Source: Chimonanthus salicifolius
Taxonomy: Eukaryota; Streptophyta; Magnoliopsida; Laurales; Calycanthaceae
Length of the DNA: 64,000 nt
NCBI GenBank assembly: GCA_013350335.1
Contig: CM023541.1
Coordinates: 61,321,413 to 61,385,412 of the forward strand
Reading direction: 5' to 3'
The notes under the pieces were generated by a model that saw only the letters and a program-made list of their open reading frames with translations, did not search any database and was not told where the DNA came from. Positions 1-11,539 of the stretch are shown piece after piece. Numbering within the stretch: the first letter of the stretch is position 1; every line of letters starts with the position of its first letter. Both the position numbers and the translations under genes were made by a program.

Positions 1-457
1 CAATGGAGGGGGGTCGGAGGACTATCAGTGCCGAAGCCGCATAAAAATAGTAAAGCCCCTCATGAACGTTACCCTGTCCAATCGTCTTCCTAGTTGATGG
101 ATCCTGAAAAAGACAATGAGAAGAATAGAAAGTCACCAAACAAGTGTTGGACGTTGTAAGTTGACTTACAGATAAAAGATTAAACTTAAAAGATGGAAGA
201 AATAAAACGTTCTCAAGCATAATGGAGGGTGAAAGATGAAAAGTGCCAATATGAGTGATAGATGCAGAGGAGCCATCCGGAAGCTGAACTGAGGACGGAG
301 AAGAACAAGGTTTGTATGAAGAAAATAAAGACAAAATAGAACACATATGATTACTTGCACCAGTATCAATAATCCATACAGAATGAGAAGGAACCGTGAG
401 GGCAATACCTGCTAGGCCAGCCTGAGAATGGAGGATACCTGAAGAAAGTGAAGCCAT
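1..457 (-). CDS. copia polyprotein fragment: aspartic protease and GAG-pre-integrase region
   Basis: The minus-strand frame from an ATG at 457 is open to base 1 (152 codons) and leaves the window without a stop. It shows a protease active-site motif VWIIDTGASNHM around residues 27-38, followed by the copia spacer pattern (LFLPSFKFNLLSVSQL, about residues 85-100) and the pre-integrase signature RKTIGQGNVHEGLYYF near the window edge. Just upstream, a CQIC residue group resembles the start of a CCHC knuckle, but the frame breaks there. This fragment of a retrotransposon polyprotein has no host role. Confidence 0.75.
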   Translation of the reverse strand, partial: MASLSSGILHSQAGLAGIALTVPSHSVWIIDTGASNHMCSILSLFSSYKPCSSPSSVQLPDGSSASITHIGTFHLSPSIMLENVLFLPSFKFNLLSVSQLTTSNTCLVTFYSSHCLFQDPSTRKTIGQGNVHEGLYYFYAASALIVLRPPSI

Positions 458-1510
458 AGAATAGAAACTATAGAAGCTAAGCGGAGAGCCAAATAAGAAG
501 AAAATGTGGCAAATCTGGCACTCAGAGGAGAGCAGCTGCCTTAAAGATTCTACTGAAAAGAACCGAACCCCAATCCGAACTGCAGAAAGAATCAATTTCC
601 CAAATCCTCCAATCTTTGTTGTTGTTTTTTTTTGTTTTAACAATCTTGATTCTAGATCCCTTGTAAAAGCACGGGCTGCGCTGCTGCAAAAGGGAATGGA
701 GAAGATGCTGCAAGTCGTGCGGATGCTGAGAAGCAAGACAGAAGGCAGGGAAGCCAGAGAGACAACAAGCAGCAAAAGACCCGATTACGCCAAACGGGCG
801 TCACTGGAACACCAAATGGGGATGAGGGTGCTGTACAGACGGTTGGCCTAAGAGGGTCTGCAGAGCCGTCGGAGAAGAAGTCGATATGGCAGAGGACGGT
901 GGAGCTCCCATCGCACAGGCAGACAAAAAAAATGACTGCCGATTGCTGGTTGCAAGAATGGGGTAACTCGGGATCTGACAGAGTTGGCAGCAGATCTGAA
1001 CCGTTGTGGCTTAGGGCAAACAGAGGGCAGGCGTGGCAGCGTCCGTGGCGAGTAGAGCTGCTGGTCGGCCGAGATGCAACGGCGAAGCAGTCAGGAGATG
1101 GGTACCGAAAGAGGCGTCATCTGGAAGCAGATCGATGTGCAGAAACGGCAAACAACAGAGGTGTCGTTCGGCAAGAGAGAGCCAAGAGCAGAGCGGAGAT
1201 CTTTAGAGGCGGCACACGAAGATGGAGCCGGAACATGAACGGTGGCTGGGCAGGGCGGAATGCAAAGAAGCAGAGAGAGGGAGAGAGGGGCGGCAGGAAT
1301 GGCAAGCCCAAAGGACTCGGTCTGCAAATGGAAGCCGGGACGAATCCAACGGAAAGAGCACCGGGAAAGAGACGGCAGGCAGAGTGCAGGTCCGGCGAAC
1401 TGAGAGATGAACAGCGGAAGTCAATCGGTAAAGGGCCTCTCCTTAGCACAGGAAGCAGAAAGAACGGTACCAAATTTTATTTTATTTTTTGGTGAAAAAA
1501 AAAATAATTA

Positions 1511-1527
1511 ACGTGGCTATGATACCA
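1511..1527 (-). other. retrotransposon primer-binding site (initiator tRNA-Met type)
   Basis: The reverse complement reads TGGTATCATAGCCACGT, matching the TGGTATCAGAGCC 3' end of plant initiator tRNA-Met with one mismatch in the first 13 bases. It directly abuts the LTR end. Confidence 0.75.
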
Positions 1528-1992
1528 TGTAAAATTAGACAAAAATACGTTGTCTTCTCTGTCTGAATGAGGAGAGACCCAATGTATATTTCATTTATAA
1601 AGAAAATGATACGAGATAGAAATGGAAAGAGTGTAATTACAATAATAAAATCACACAATCAATGGCACTAAGTGAGAAAAGTTAGCTCTAATACAGACAG
1701 CAAAAGATTTGGATAAATGCGAATAAATCATAATCTTCACATATCCTCACTCAAAAGAGATGAATAATGAGCTGAGTTTCAAATATCTACTGAAATCTGA
1801 AACGTCAAATTCGATCTGAAGCTAAGCTGATATGATCTATATCTGGCTGATACATTGGAGTTACTGACAGAAAATTTTCAAAATTTTGGCCATATCATCA
1901 CATGTCCTAAAAAGAGATGAATCTGCTGATATTTTGGGACTCTGAAGCTGAATTGGTATGATCTATATCAGCCAACATATTAGATATTTCCA
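1528..1992 (-). repeat. long terminal repeat of the copia element
   Basis: The inner boundary is well placed: on the plus strand TGTAAAATTAG starts at 1528, directly after the complement of the primer-binding site. The outer boundary at about 1992 (…ATATTTCCA, giving TG…CA ends) is a guess because the second LTR is outside the window. The LTR contains two imperfect internal repeats, around 1752-1880 and 1910-1990, each with AAAGAGATGAAT and a TATGATCTATATC core. Confidence 0.6.
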
Positions 1993-2202
1993 TGGTATTC
2001 TTCTCAGAAATTTAAAACTCCATTAAAATGAAGAGGAGAAGGAAGATTGAAGCGAGAAAGTACCTCGTCCGGAGGGCAAAACGGAGTGGCAAGTCCGGTT
2101 GCTGATGCATGAATGATTCTAGCCTAAGAGAGACAATGAGAAGAGCACCACCCTCCGCTTCTGCCATTTTCAATTCCTCCCTACTTTTAATACAAACTAG
2201 CC

Positions 2203-2336
2203 ATGGGAAGAGCACCTTGCTGCCACAAAGCAAAGTTAAGAAAGGTCCATAGTCACCTGAAGAAAATGCCATGCTCAAGGCCTACATTGAACAACATGGC
2301 ACTGGCGGCAACTGGATCGCTCTACCACAGAAGAAT
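2203..2336 (+). pseudogene. R2R3-MYB exon 1 fragment with an internal stop
   Basis: The frame starts MGRAPCCHKAKLRKGP, then a TAG, then SPEENAMLKAYIEQHGTGGN and WIALPQKN. This is the N-terminus and R2 repeat of an R2R3-MYB factor of the RAX/MYB36-37-like type (family [21 protein letters not shown]). The stop at 2248-2250 replaces the first R2 tryptophan (TGG to TAG). After the PQK codons the sequence loses similarity and no GT donor follows where these genes end exon 1. No R3 repeat follows. It is a truncated, non-coding relic about 200 bp from the copia LTR. Confidence 0.8.
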
Positions 2337-2339
2337 TCC

Positions 2340-3440
2340 CTTTTATCCATTTCTTCTATTATAGTAAAAAGATCCAAGAGGGATCTCTTTTAAGTGTGAA
2401 TTTGAAAATTACAGTTAAGCGATGTCTGCTACGCGGGTAATTTTTTGTTGAAGGGCTTAAGCGATGTGGGAAGGTGAATGACGATTGAAATTCCTCTCGT
2501 GTAAGAGTGAAAAGAGGAAAGACACCGTGGAAAGTGGAGTTGCTGCGGCTGAGAAGGATAGGAGAAAATTTAGTAAAAGAAGAGAGAAGCTACGGTGGGA
2601 AGCAATTCTAGGTAGGTGTAAAAATGTAAAAAAAATCTAAGGAGCGTATAATGAAAAGAAAAGAGGGTATATATGTCATTCCCCTTTAATTAATTGTAAA
2701 TCACATAAAAAGAATAAACAGTAAAGATGAAGTAAAATCAAAATTTAATATGAAGCTCTTAGGATTAGATTAAATGTCTTTAGTTTGACCCTTCCTGGAT
2801 TTACCCTGTACCTGAGCCTTGTGGGTAATTTCATGTATTTAGAATAATTGACTTAAAAAAAAAAGAATTTTATGATTAAATTTGATAATTTTAAATGTTA
2901 CAATCGAGATTCTTTATATTAATAATCAAAAATAGAAAAGTTTTATAAAACTATAATTGTGAATTAAGAAAATTATTCTCTACAAAATTCTGAACAATGT
3001 TATTTTCATTAATCGCATGTTTCCAACTAATATTTTCATATTACTAAGGGTTCTATGCAGACATCTTCAGAATTATCACTAGAAATCATCATTACCAAAA
3101 TGAAAAATGAAACAAGAGTGACTGAAAATGGGCTGCTATGACCAAAATATCAACGCACATTTATTATCCCATTAAGGGCTCCAAAATTGGATTTAACTAA
3201 TACTCCATACCCTAAATATTATAAAAATGATTAATTTTAATGATGATGATAATGCTTTTTATTTTTACAAAAATAACATAAATACCCGTTTTGGCATTGA
3301 ATGCTAACTCATAATTAGTCTGGATCCAGCAAGGCCCTTGGTCCCACGTGGACGTGGTCTGAATCTAGTTTAAACTTTAAATGGTTGGCAGTAGAACCCC
3401 AAAACCACAAGGGACCAAACTGAGTAAATAGGATGAAGCA
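2340..3440. other. intergenic, no gene seen
   Basis: AT-rich DNA without a supported reading frame or clear repeat structure. Nothing resembling MYB exon 2 follows the fragment at 2203. Confidence 0.5.
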
Positions 3441-3634
3441 AGGGGTCGAAATATCAGATGATACATATTGTATCGGTAGATATGTATCAGTTTTTTAGAG
3501 TCGAATATCAGGGTAATATTATATCATATCGGCCGATATTCACAATATCGACCGATATCAAAATATCAACTATTTTTTTTTTTAAAAAAAAATGAAAGAA
3601 AAAAATATCGGCCGATAATATTTTTTGTACCCCT
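3441..3634. repeat. ATCGGCCGAT-rich MITE, copy 1
   Basis: This 194-bp unit begins AGGGGTCGAAATATC and ends TACCCCT, giving short inverted ends (AGGGGT/ACCCCT). Inside it carries several copies of ATCGGCCGATA and variants plus a poly-T/poly-A tract. Four more units with the same ends or core lie at 8787, 11188, 30953 and 41340. Confidence 0.7.
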
Positions 3635-3639
3635 AGGCT

Positions 3640-6600
3640 GAAGATATTTACGTGAGTTTGTCATTTCCAATTTTAGGTCTTGGTTTGAGGCTCAACTGTA
3701 TAATCGTAATTTACAAGTATTCAAGAAGTTGAATTTGTGATGGTCAGTGAAGCAGGAATTATAAGTTTAATTTGCATTCCACTGTAAAAAAAATCACTTT
3801 TTATAGAGTTACTAAATGTGTAGACTTCTATATGTCTTGAAAATTAGTTGGATAGCCAATAAACACTTTGGTAATAAAAAGTACTCAAAAAGTTGGATGC
3901 CGGGTCTAACTCTATCCTATATATTACTTCAATTCAGACAAGAGGATTCTCGTGGCGATTCATTTATCAACCTAATTTCACTTTTTTTTCTCTGCCAAGT
4001 TTGTGTAGAAACTGCACACGACATCCTCTTAGGAAAACATTAGGCCGGGAAAATCTGCCCCTCTCACTACTACCTCACACTTCTAATTCATTAAATTTAA
4101 TCTCAATTTTTTCTATTTTCAATTATCTTCTTATAAATTTTCTCTATTTTTTTTTATAGCTATAAGTTTTGCTAAATCATTCTATCTCATCTATCCATTT
4201 TTAAAATCCCTTTTTCACAGGTCTAATCTTTACTTTTTACCTAGACTTGTCAAATCTGACCTGAACACGGTAAAAAATCAACCATTAAATGGGTTGACCT
4301 AAATAAAACTCATTTATAAATGGATAGTTTTTTTTAAAAAAAATTATACTCATTTATAAATAAACGAATTTGTGTCATGCATAAATGGTAAAATTCTATC
4401 CAACAACATATGGATGTGCATGACATGATATCATGCATTTGTTGGTAGTAAGGACACAGTGAATAATGTGAGGATGCGAGTAATCCTTATCCTACTTCTC
4501 TATTCAATTATTGTTCCACAGTCGTCTTTTGCCCTTTCTTTTCACATGAAATTAAGCAAGAAAGTTCCATGAGTTTGGGATCTTAATTGCGTGGAGAATT
4601 CCTTTATTGAGACTGCCCCCATGCCAACTCATTTACAAAGATAACATTTTAAATTTTGAAATTTAATGGTGGATGCAGACTGTATTAAAAGTTTTAATTT
4701 AAAACCAGTTACATATTATTTATAATGTTGTCAACTCGTTACTGCGAGAGTAGATTAAGAAATTTTTATATTTACGATGGGTATAAATTTCAGTATAAAA
4801 TTTGAAATATGTCGTTTGATATTTCAAATAACAATTAATACGATATGTATTAATCGAGATTTAAATGTCTGTTGTACAGGATTATGATAAATTTTATGGC
4901 TACTAGTGGGTCAAGTGTAAACTGGAGAAAGTTCAAGTTTAAGCATGTATCTGCCCATTTATATACTTTGTCCTTTTGTAGGTCGATGTCAAGAGAGTTT
5001 TGAAAGAAAGAGCAAGCTTAGAATGTCCCATTCTTCTTGTGACTTGTCCGTTCAATTATACTAAGCACGGATGATGCATTTGCAGAGAAAGCCTGGTTAA
5101 CAGCTCAGCTGAAAAATTTGACCTGAGTTCAACGTATGCGGGTGCGAGCGTGTACGTGTGCTTGTGATCAGCATAAAATTTCTTTTGGGAATTAAATTTA
5201 AATCATTAAATACATATTTATACTATTAAAAGATTATTTAATAATAATAATGATTATTATTGTAATTTAAATATTATGGATTCAAATGTTATAAGCTTCA
5301 AATAGACATTCAACTTGAAAAAAATTATGTACTAAATATAAAAATAAATGTTAGTTTCTAATTAATATGATAAAAATAATAATTTTTAAAGATTAAGATT
5401 AAATTAAAAGAATAAAATAATTTTTCAATAAGATATCTCAAAATGTTAAAGGCACAAATGTAGACTTCAAAAAGGTGATGAAGATAAAAAGCTTGTCAAC
5501 CTCACAGCAAAAGCTTCGGTTGAGTCTTCTCCTAATGTTGTGGACGTTTACTCACTTATTAAAACAACTTTTTCAAAGATGACACAGTACAGAAAGAAAG
5601 CTACATACAAATTAACTAATTTTCATATTCTTCTCTCCAAATTATTTAACAAAAGACTAGAATATAACAAATTAACTAATCTTATTTTTCAAAATCATCA
5701 AATTTAATAACAAAATATTTTCTCTATTTTTACTTAAATATTATGATTTTTTTCTATTTTTAAATAATAATATAACACATTTAAACTAAATCAAATCTCA
5801 TATTAGAATCTATTCTTTTATTTTTAATCATTTCTTAGACAAATTTTATTCTTTTTGTCAGTCAAAATAAAACTAAATCACAACTCTCTAATAAGCAAAT
5901 AGTTAAGATTTAAGAGAGATATAAAGTGTTACCTCATTTATATATATATATGAAATTGAAAATTTTAATTTTTATCCCCTTGTCTAATCCTGAGTCTCTT
6001 TCGGTCCTTACTTACCCCTCCTGCCATTGGAGCATTAAGACCCATGTTCGTGCCGTGATTTAGCTGCTTACTCGCCTCAGCATCAAGCATTTGTACATTA
6101 CTAGCAAAAGAGATTTACCCTTTATGAGTCTCAAATCTTGGACTGACACATTAACTACTCCCGTTTTATTTTATTTTGGTTCGGGAGTTTTTATTGAATT
6201 ATAGATTTGTTTTTTGATCCCTTCGGCATTATCCTCTTGACCCGGGCTATGGTTTTCTTTTGGCTCAATTTCAGAGCTCATTTTTGTATATTTTTTGAGA
6301 TTTTTTGCCACTTTTGATTGAATCTTACCCATCGGACAATAATGAATTATTATATATTTATATTGAATTATTTTGATATTATAAATTGTCTAACATTCTA
6401 CCACTAAGAAGATCGGATTCACGGAATATAAAATTACAACTATACTTAGATAACAGAGTTTTGAAACATGCTATGAAGTGAGCTATTGGGTCTCATTATG
6501 TCGTGGATCACTTTGATTAAAATATTTTAAAATATGATGAGACCCATTAGTCACTTCATAAAATGTTTTAAAATTATGGATTGATACGACAAAGCCCACC

Positions 6601-6700
6601 AATCCATATTAAGAGTAACAGGGATTTGTTTAGTACTTTCTGAAAAACTATAAAGGAAAAGAAGAAAGATAAAACGAAAAATGACGACCAACCGCTGAAA
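3640..6700. other. intergenic, no gene seen
   Basis: AT-rich sequence with many stops in all frames, a short TA microsatellite near 5940-5951, and no recognisable gene or mobile-element structure. Confidence 0.5.
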
Positions 6701-6713
6701 GCGACCATCAAAG

Positions 6714-8129
6714 TCAATCTGTCATCCACAACTGAGCCAACTCGTTCAACGCGGAACCAGATGACCCGCTCTTACTCAGCGCTTCCACTGCCTTCTCCTT
6801 CATCGATGCCGTCCATTCTCTGAGAGCCTTTCCTTCCTCCGATTCCATCAGCAATCGGACGCGTTTCTCCACCTCCTCTGCCGCAACCCACCCTTTTTCC
6901 ACTCCCTCAAGTGGCATGGCTAGCTTCATCTCTTCCACCAGCGAAACCCGGTTCAGCTTCTGCTCCGCGTACAGCGGCCAAGCAACCATGGGCACTCCCG
7001 CCAGCAGCGATTCCAGAACTGAATTCCACCCGCAGTGAGTCACGAACCCGCCCACCGATTCCCGGTTCAGCACGGCCACCTGCGGAGCCCACGACTTCAC
7101 CACCAACCCCCTTCCTTGCGTCCTCTCGAGAAACCCGGCCGGCAGCAGAGCATCCAAGTCCGGCTCCAGTGGAGCTAAAAATCTCCTGCTCTTGTCTTCT
7201 GATGGAGGGCTGCGCACCACCCACAAGAACCTCTGCCCGCTCCTCTCCAACCCGGTAGCAATCTCCTTCAGCTGCGCCGCAGAGAAGAGCCCCAGGCTGC
7301 CGAAGCACAAGAAAATGACGCTCCGACTCGGTTGCTTGTCCAGCCATTCCAGACACTCCGCTCCGCCCTCTCCTTTATCCGGAGCGATCACGGGACCGAC
7401 GCAGTAGATCGGTGGAGATGGGCCGTCGGTAACGCAGTCCCCGTTTTTTACGGCCTTGAGCGCACGAGGATCTAGTGCGTCGAATGTGTTGATGATAATT
7501 CCATTCGGCTTGGACAGATTTCTAGAACTTTCTAAGAAGTAGCGGTAGGCCTCGTCGGCCCGGTCGAGCATGGGGAGTATCATGGCGCTAGTGGGGATGG
7601 GAGGCAGGCCGGGAACCTCGAGAATGTTGTCGCCAAGATCCTTGAAGCTGACGTCCGTGAGGCGATGGAGGGTCGGAAAGTAAAAGAAGAAAGCGAGGCA
7701 GGAAGCTGGGGAGGTGAAGAAGCAGTAGGCGGGGATGTTGAGCTGGGCAGTCACGTCCAGAACGGGGTAGCAGAAAAAGTCGTAGATGAGGGCTCGGATG
7801 CGGGAGGAACGGGAGATGGAGAGGAGGGATTGGTGGACGAGGGGGTTGTTGAGGTGGAGGAGGCGGAACATGAGAGTCTCGAGGTGGGGCGAGGGAGAGG
7901 TGTCGTGGGAGATGGAAATGGCCGGCAGGTGGTGGAAGGTGATGGACGGGAACGTAGATTCGACGCGTTGGACGTACGCAACAGTGGCCCCAGTGTTGAA
8001 GGAGACGGGAGTAATGATGATGGTTATGGAGAATGGTACGTCGAGGTGAAGGAAGCGCTTTCCAAGCTCAACCATGGAAATCAAATGGCCCATTGCCGGA
8101 GATGGGTATAGAACGATGGTGTCTTTCAT
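6714..8129 (-). CDS. UDP-glycosyltransferase, UGT88-like (tandem copy 1)
   Basis: A family-1 plant glycosyltransferase, intronless, 471 aa. It transfers a sugar from a UDP-sugar to a small acceptor, probably in the cytosol. The N-terminal acceptor domain has the catalytic histidine in PSPAMGHL (His15) and the partner aspartate in YDFFC (Asp117). The C-terminal PSPG donor box spans residues 347-390, starts WAPQVAVLNRES, contains HCGWNS, and ends in Gln390, the residue usually linked to glucose preference. The SMVELGKRFL and YDFFCYPVLDV stretches fit the UGT88 group (UGT88A1, phloretin and flavonoid glucosyltransferases). I chose the ATG at 8129, not the in-frame one at 8168. The 13 extra codons match the untranslated leader of the second copy, which has no ATG there, and MKDTIVLYPSP is the family start. 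The acceptor cannot be told from sequence. Confidence 0.93.
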   Translation of the reverse strand: MKDTIVLYPSPAMGHLISMVELGKRFLHLDVPFSITIIITPVSFNTGATVAYVQRVESTFPSITFHHLPAISISHDTSPSPHLETLMFRLLHLNNPLVHQSLLSISRSSRIRALIYDFFCYPVLDVTAQLNIPAYCFFTSPASCLAFFFYFPTLHRLTDVSFKDLGDNILEVPGLPPIPTSAMILPMLDRADEAYRYFLESSRNLSKPNGIIINTFDALDPRALKAVKNGDCVTDGPSPPIYCVGPVIAPDKGEGGAECLEWLDKQPSRSVIFLCFGSLGLFSAAQLKEIATGLERSGQRFLWVVRSPPSEDKSRRFLAPLEPDLDALLPAGFLERTQGRGLVVKSWAPQVAVLNRESVGGFVTHCGWNSVLESLLAGVPMVAWPLYAEQKLNRVSLVEEMKLAMPLEGVEKGWVAAEEVEKRVRLLMESEEGKALREWTASMKEKAVEALSKSGSSGSALNELAQLWMTD

Positions 8130-8289
8130 TTTCTCCTGTTTGGCAGGGAAAACTAGACAGAATTTCAACTTCAGGAGTCGGTGGGGACTGGAAAGTGGAG
8201 AGTGAAGAGGGAAAACTATTGAGTATCAGGTGTAAAAATACTTTTTGAGAAGAAGAAGAGGCAGCTTCGTGATTAATTAATCTAGTAGT

Positions 8290-8786
8290 TAGTAATGATT
8301 AATTTTAATATATTTAGAATATTAAATATTTCAGTAGAGATATTACAATTGACATTTTGCTCATATAATGATTCATTGGAGATCGTAAATGTGGTTTATA
8401 TAATTATGTTTTTTTAGAAATGATCATGCGTTGTTATTTTTTAATGAGTTTAAATTATACTGTTTGGCATTTGTAGAAATTTAATTTTAAAATATAAAGA
8501 TACATATTATTTTAGATTTTATAAAATTATTGAATTATGAATAAATCAGATAAAATATATTTAATTAAAAATATATAAACGGTGAGTTCATTATTTTTGT
8601 AAAAGGGATTTTTATACAAAAATACTTAAAATATTATGAATTTGCATCAGTATGACTTAAAAAAAAATTGGGTCAAGATGTCTTGCATGCTCAATCAAAA
8701 TTTTATTGGACAATTTGGAAAAGTCACATCTGTTTTATTTCAAAAAGGGCAATTTGGTATAAAACAGATATGATCAGCAGAAAAAT
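8290..8786. other. intergenic upstream of UGT copy 1, no gene seen
   Basis: AT-rich sequence upstream of the first UGT. I see no convincing TATA box: the leader similarity shared with the second copy fades about 90 bases upstream of the start codon, and the second copy's TATA-like site is not conserved here. Confidence 0.4.
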
Positions 8787-8986
8787 ACGGTATCGGCCGA
8801 TATATCAATCGATATTTTTCTCTCTTCCTTTTTTTTTTTAAAAAAGGCTGATATCAGCCGATATTTTGATATCGGCCGATAATTTTGAATATCGGCCGAT
8901 ACGTATCATATCGGCCGATATTCACTAGTTCCAAAACCGTATCATATCGGCTGATACGATATGTATCGATCGATATTTATACCCCT
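8787..8986. repeat. ATCGGCCGAT-rich MITE, copy 2
   Basis: A dense run of ATCGGCCGATA and related palindromes ends in TATACCCCT at 8986, the same right end as copy 1. The left end is less clear and is placed where the palindromes start. It carries the same internal poly-T/poly-A tract as copy 1. Confidence 0.65.
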
Positions 8987-8989
8987 GAT

Positions 8990-9738
8990 GATGAGTGTAC
9001 GAGGGACCCTGATACAATAAAAAAAGTTAGAAGTCATATTGACGTAAATTCACAACTGTATAAAAACTCTATTTTTTTATATATATTAATATATTTTTTA
9101 TAGCTAAGATTTTTTAACTTGATCTAAATAGTATTTTTTAATTGAGGTTGAGTTGGGTTCAAATTTTTTTTTTTATTAATTTTATATTATTTTGAATCAT
9201 TTTTTTTTAAATATATGAATGATTGATAATTTGATACTGAGTCGATTCTTTAGAGATCAATTGAGTTGGGTCACTGACTCGAACTTGAAATTGCTACACG
9301 TGAAGCTATCCAAAACATTAAAACTAATCACTAATGGATGGATTTCCTATAATTGAGTTGTGAAGTTCTTTGCATTCGATTTTTATCCGTCCTATAAAAG
9401 TTCAAAATAGTGTCGTTTTAATGAAATTAAAATTTTAAATTATTTATTAATTTTCTTACATATTAATGTATTATTATGTGTGTCCTTTTTTATATTTTGA
9501 AAATTATTTTATCCACTTATGAATGATTAAATGAAAGTTACTGGATTAAAACATTTAATAGGTTTATTACATTTCTATCATATGATCAGTTCAAGGTTGA
9601 ATTCGATATTTTTATAAAAAAATAATAATGATTTTACAAATATGTATATAAAATTAAGAAGTGGTTTGAACTTTTTTATAAATAATCTCTATATGTAGAA
9701 ATTTAGTGATTCGTGACGTAGAGACCTTATTAAATATA
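8990..9738. other. intergenic, no gene seen
   Basis: AT-rich, with stops in all frames and no supported feature. Confidence 0.4.
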
Positions 9739-10072
9739 GGCTGCGTTTGGATGGGGGTAACCCTCCGTTACCCCTTGTTACCCTCGTTTGGTAACAAGGG
9801 GGTGAGGGTAAAAATTTAAAAATTTACCCCTCTCATCCCATTTTTGGATACCCCTTTAGAGGTTGGGGTATTCACAATACCCTACCCCTCAATACCCTTA
9901 CCTTCCTCTTTTTATCAATTATATATTATAAAATTAAAATTTTTCAAAATATATATATAATTAAAAAATAATATATTTCAAGTAATTAGCAATTTATTTT
10001 ATTTTAAATTTATTTTAAAAAATGTGTCAACATTTTCAACATGATGTATTTGGATGAGGAGTAAATTTTACG

Positions 10073-10850
10073 GGGGTTACCCTTGAGTAGGAGTAAACTG
10101 ACATATTAACAATTTTATGAGAATTAATATTTTTTATTAAATTTATCTAATGTAAATAATAAAAATAAAATTTGTGAAACATAATTGTCAAACTATTCTA
10201 TTTTTAAGGAGTGATTCTGTTGAAATTTCGATAAGATCTTAAAACTCCGAAAGAGTTTGAGGTTCATCATAATCTCTCACGGAGTAATTAGCAATTTATT
10301 ATCTTGGAAATTTATTTTAAAAATGTGTCAATATTTTCAACATGATGCATTTGGATTAAGGGTAAATTTTACAGGGGTTACCTGGGGTTACCCTTGAGTA
10401 GGGGTAACTGTAAGCAGGAATAATCTGACATAACAATTTTATAAGAATTAATAATTTTTATTAAATTTATATAATATAAAAAATAAAAATAAAAATTTAT
10501 GAAACATAATTGTCAAAATGTCCTATTTTTAAGGAATGATTATGTCCAAATTTCGAAAGGGTCTTGAAACTCCGAAAGAGTTTGTTCATGGTAATCTCTT
10601 TTCGGGATAATTAGCAATTTATTTTGTTGAATGTTTATTTTAAAAATTTGTCAATATTTTCAAGTGGATGAGGGTAAATTTTGAAGGGGTTACCCAGGGT
10701 TACCTTTGAGTAGGGGTAACTGTAAGAAGGGATAACCTGAAATATTAATAATTTTGTCAGAATTAATATTTTTATTAAATTCATATAATATAAAAAATAA
10801 AAATTATAATTTTTATGAAGATATATGTTGATTTTTTTATTCATTTATTG
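10073..10850 (+). repeat. tandem ~311-bp repeats inside the Harbinger-like element
   Basis: Two full units and one partial unit, at about 10073, 10384 and 10697. Each contains GGGGTTACCCTTGAGTAG, then AATTTATATAATATAAA-like spacer, then CTCCGAAAGAGTTTG (the last part present only in the first two). The third unit is cut short after the first half. Confidence 0.7.
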
Positions 10851-11187
10851 GGATTTAAAATAATAATATCAAAAAAATTCTTTATTTATTTATTTAATGT
10901 TAAAATGCAAGTGTTCATATTAAATTATAATTATGAAAAATAATTTATAAAAAATAGATAATATTATTATAAGTTATATTATTAGAATTTACTTCATGAA
11001 TATTATTTAATAATTATATTTTGTAAAAAATTTAAAATATATTAATATATCAAGTTACCCTTGTAGTTATCAAAAAATATTTTTTACCCTTAGAGTAAGA
11101 TTTTACTTTATCACTGCAATTACCAAACAAGAGAAGGGTAATCCCAATTCAAGGGTAACCCCTACTCAAGAGTGACCCCTATTCAGC

Positions 11188-11539
11188 AGGGGTCCAAAAA
11201 ACGGCTTGGCCGATATTTCGACTGATATGCATATCGGCCGCAATATCAACCGATAAGTTTCTCTCTCCTCCGATATTTGCATTTCTCTCTCCTCCGATAT
11301 TCGAAAATCATGAAATACCGTAAAAACAGTAAAAAACCATATTGATTTTTTTTAAAAAAAAAAAAATTTAAATACTGATTTTTATGTATATCGGTCAATA
11401 TGGTGTCCGAATATCGGTCATATTGGCCGATAATCTTTTTTACTGGCCGATACATGTCGTATCAGCCGATATTGTTCGGCCCTAAAAAATCGATAAATAT
11501 CGGCCGATACGATATGTATCGACGTATATTTCGACCCCT
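11188..11539. repeat. ATCGGCCGAT-rich MITE, copy 3, nested
   Basis: It starts AGGGGTCCAAAAAACGG and ends with the inverse TTTCGACCCCT. It is longer (352 bp) than the other copies (about 190-200 bp) and carries two TCTCTCTCCTCCGATATT blocks. It sits inside the Harbinger-like element, so it inserted later. Confidence 0.7.

Larger units (their letters stand above)
1..1992 (-). mobile_element. Ty1-copia LTR retrotransposon, 5' part, cut by window start
   Basis: Read on the minus strand, the order is LTR (about 1992 to 1528), primer-binding site (1527-1511), a degenerate leader/gag stretch (about 1510-460), then an open protease to GAG-pre-integrase frame running off the window at base 1. The primer-binding site reads TGGTATCATAGCC, close to the 3' end of plant initiator tRNA-Met. 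Protease before integrase is the copia order. The gag part has no clean frame, so the element is probably defective, although reverse transcriptase and RNase H would lie outside the window. Confidence 0.8.

Noticed and set aside
899..1495. 198-codon plus-strand open frame in the copia region
   Set aside because: Rich in R, G and E with no domain. It lies opposite the retroelement leader and shares the GC-rich composition that produces chance open frames on both strands.
7665..8111. 148-codon plus-strand frame antisense to UGT copy 1
   Set aside because: A shadow of the GC-rich UGT coding strand; similar shadows occur antisense to copy 2.
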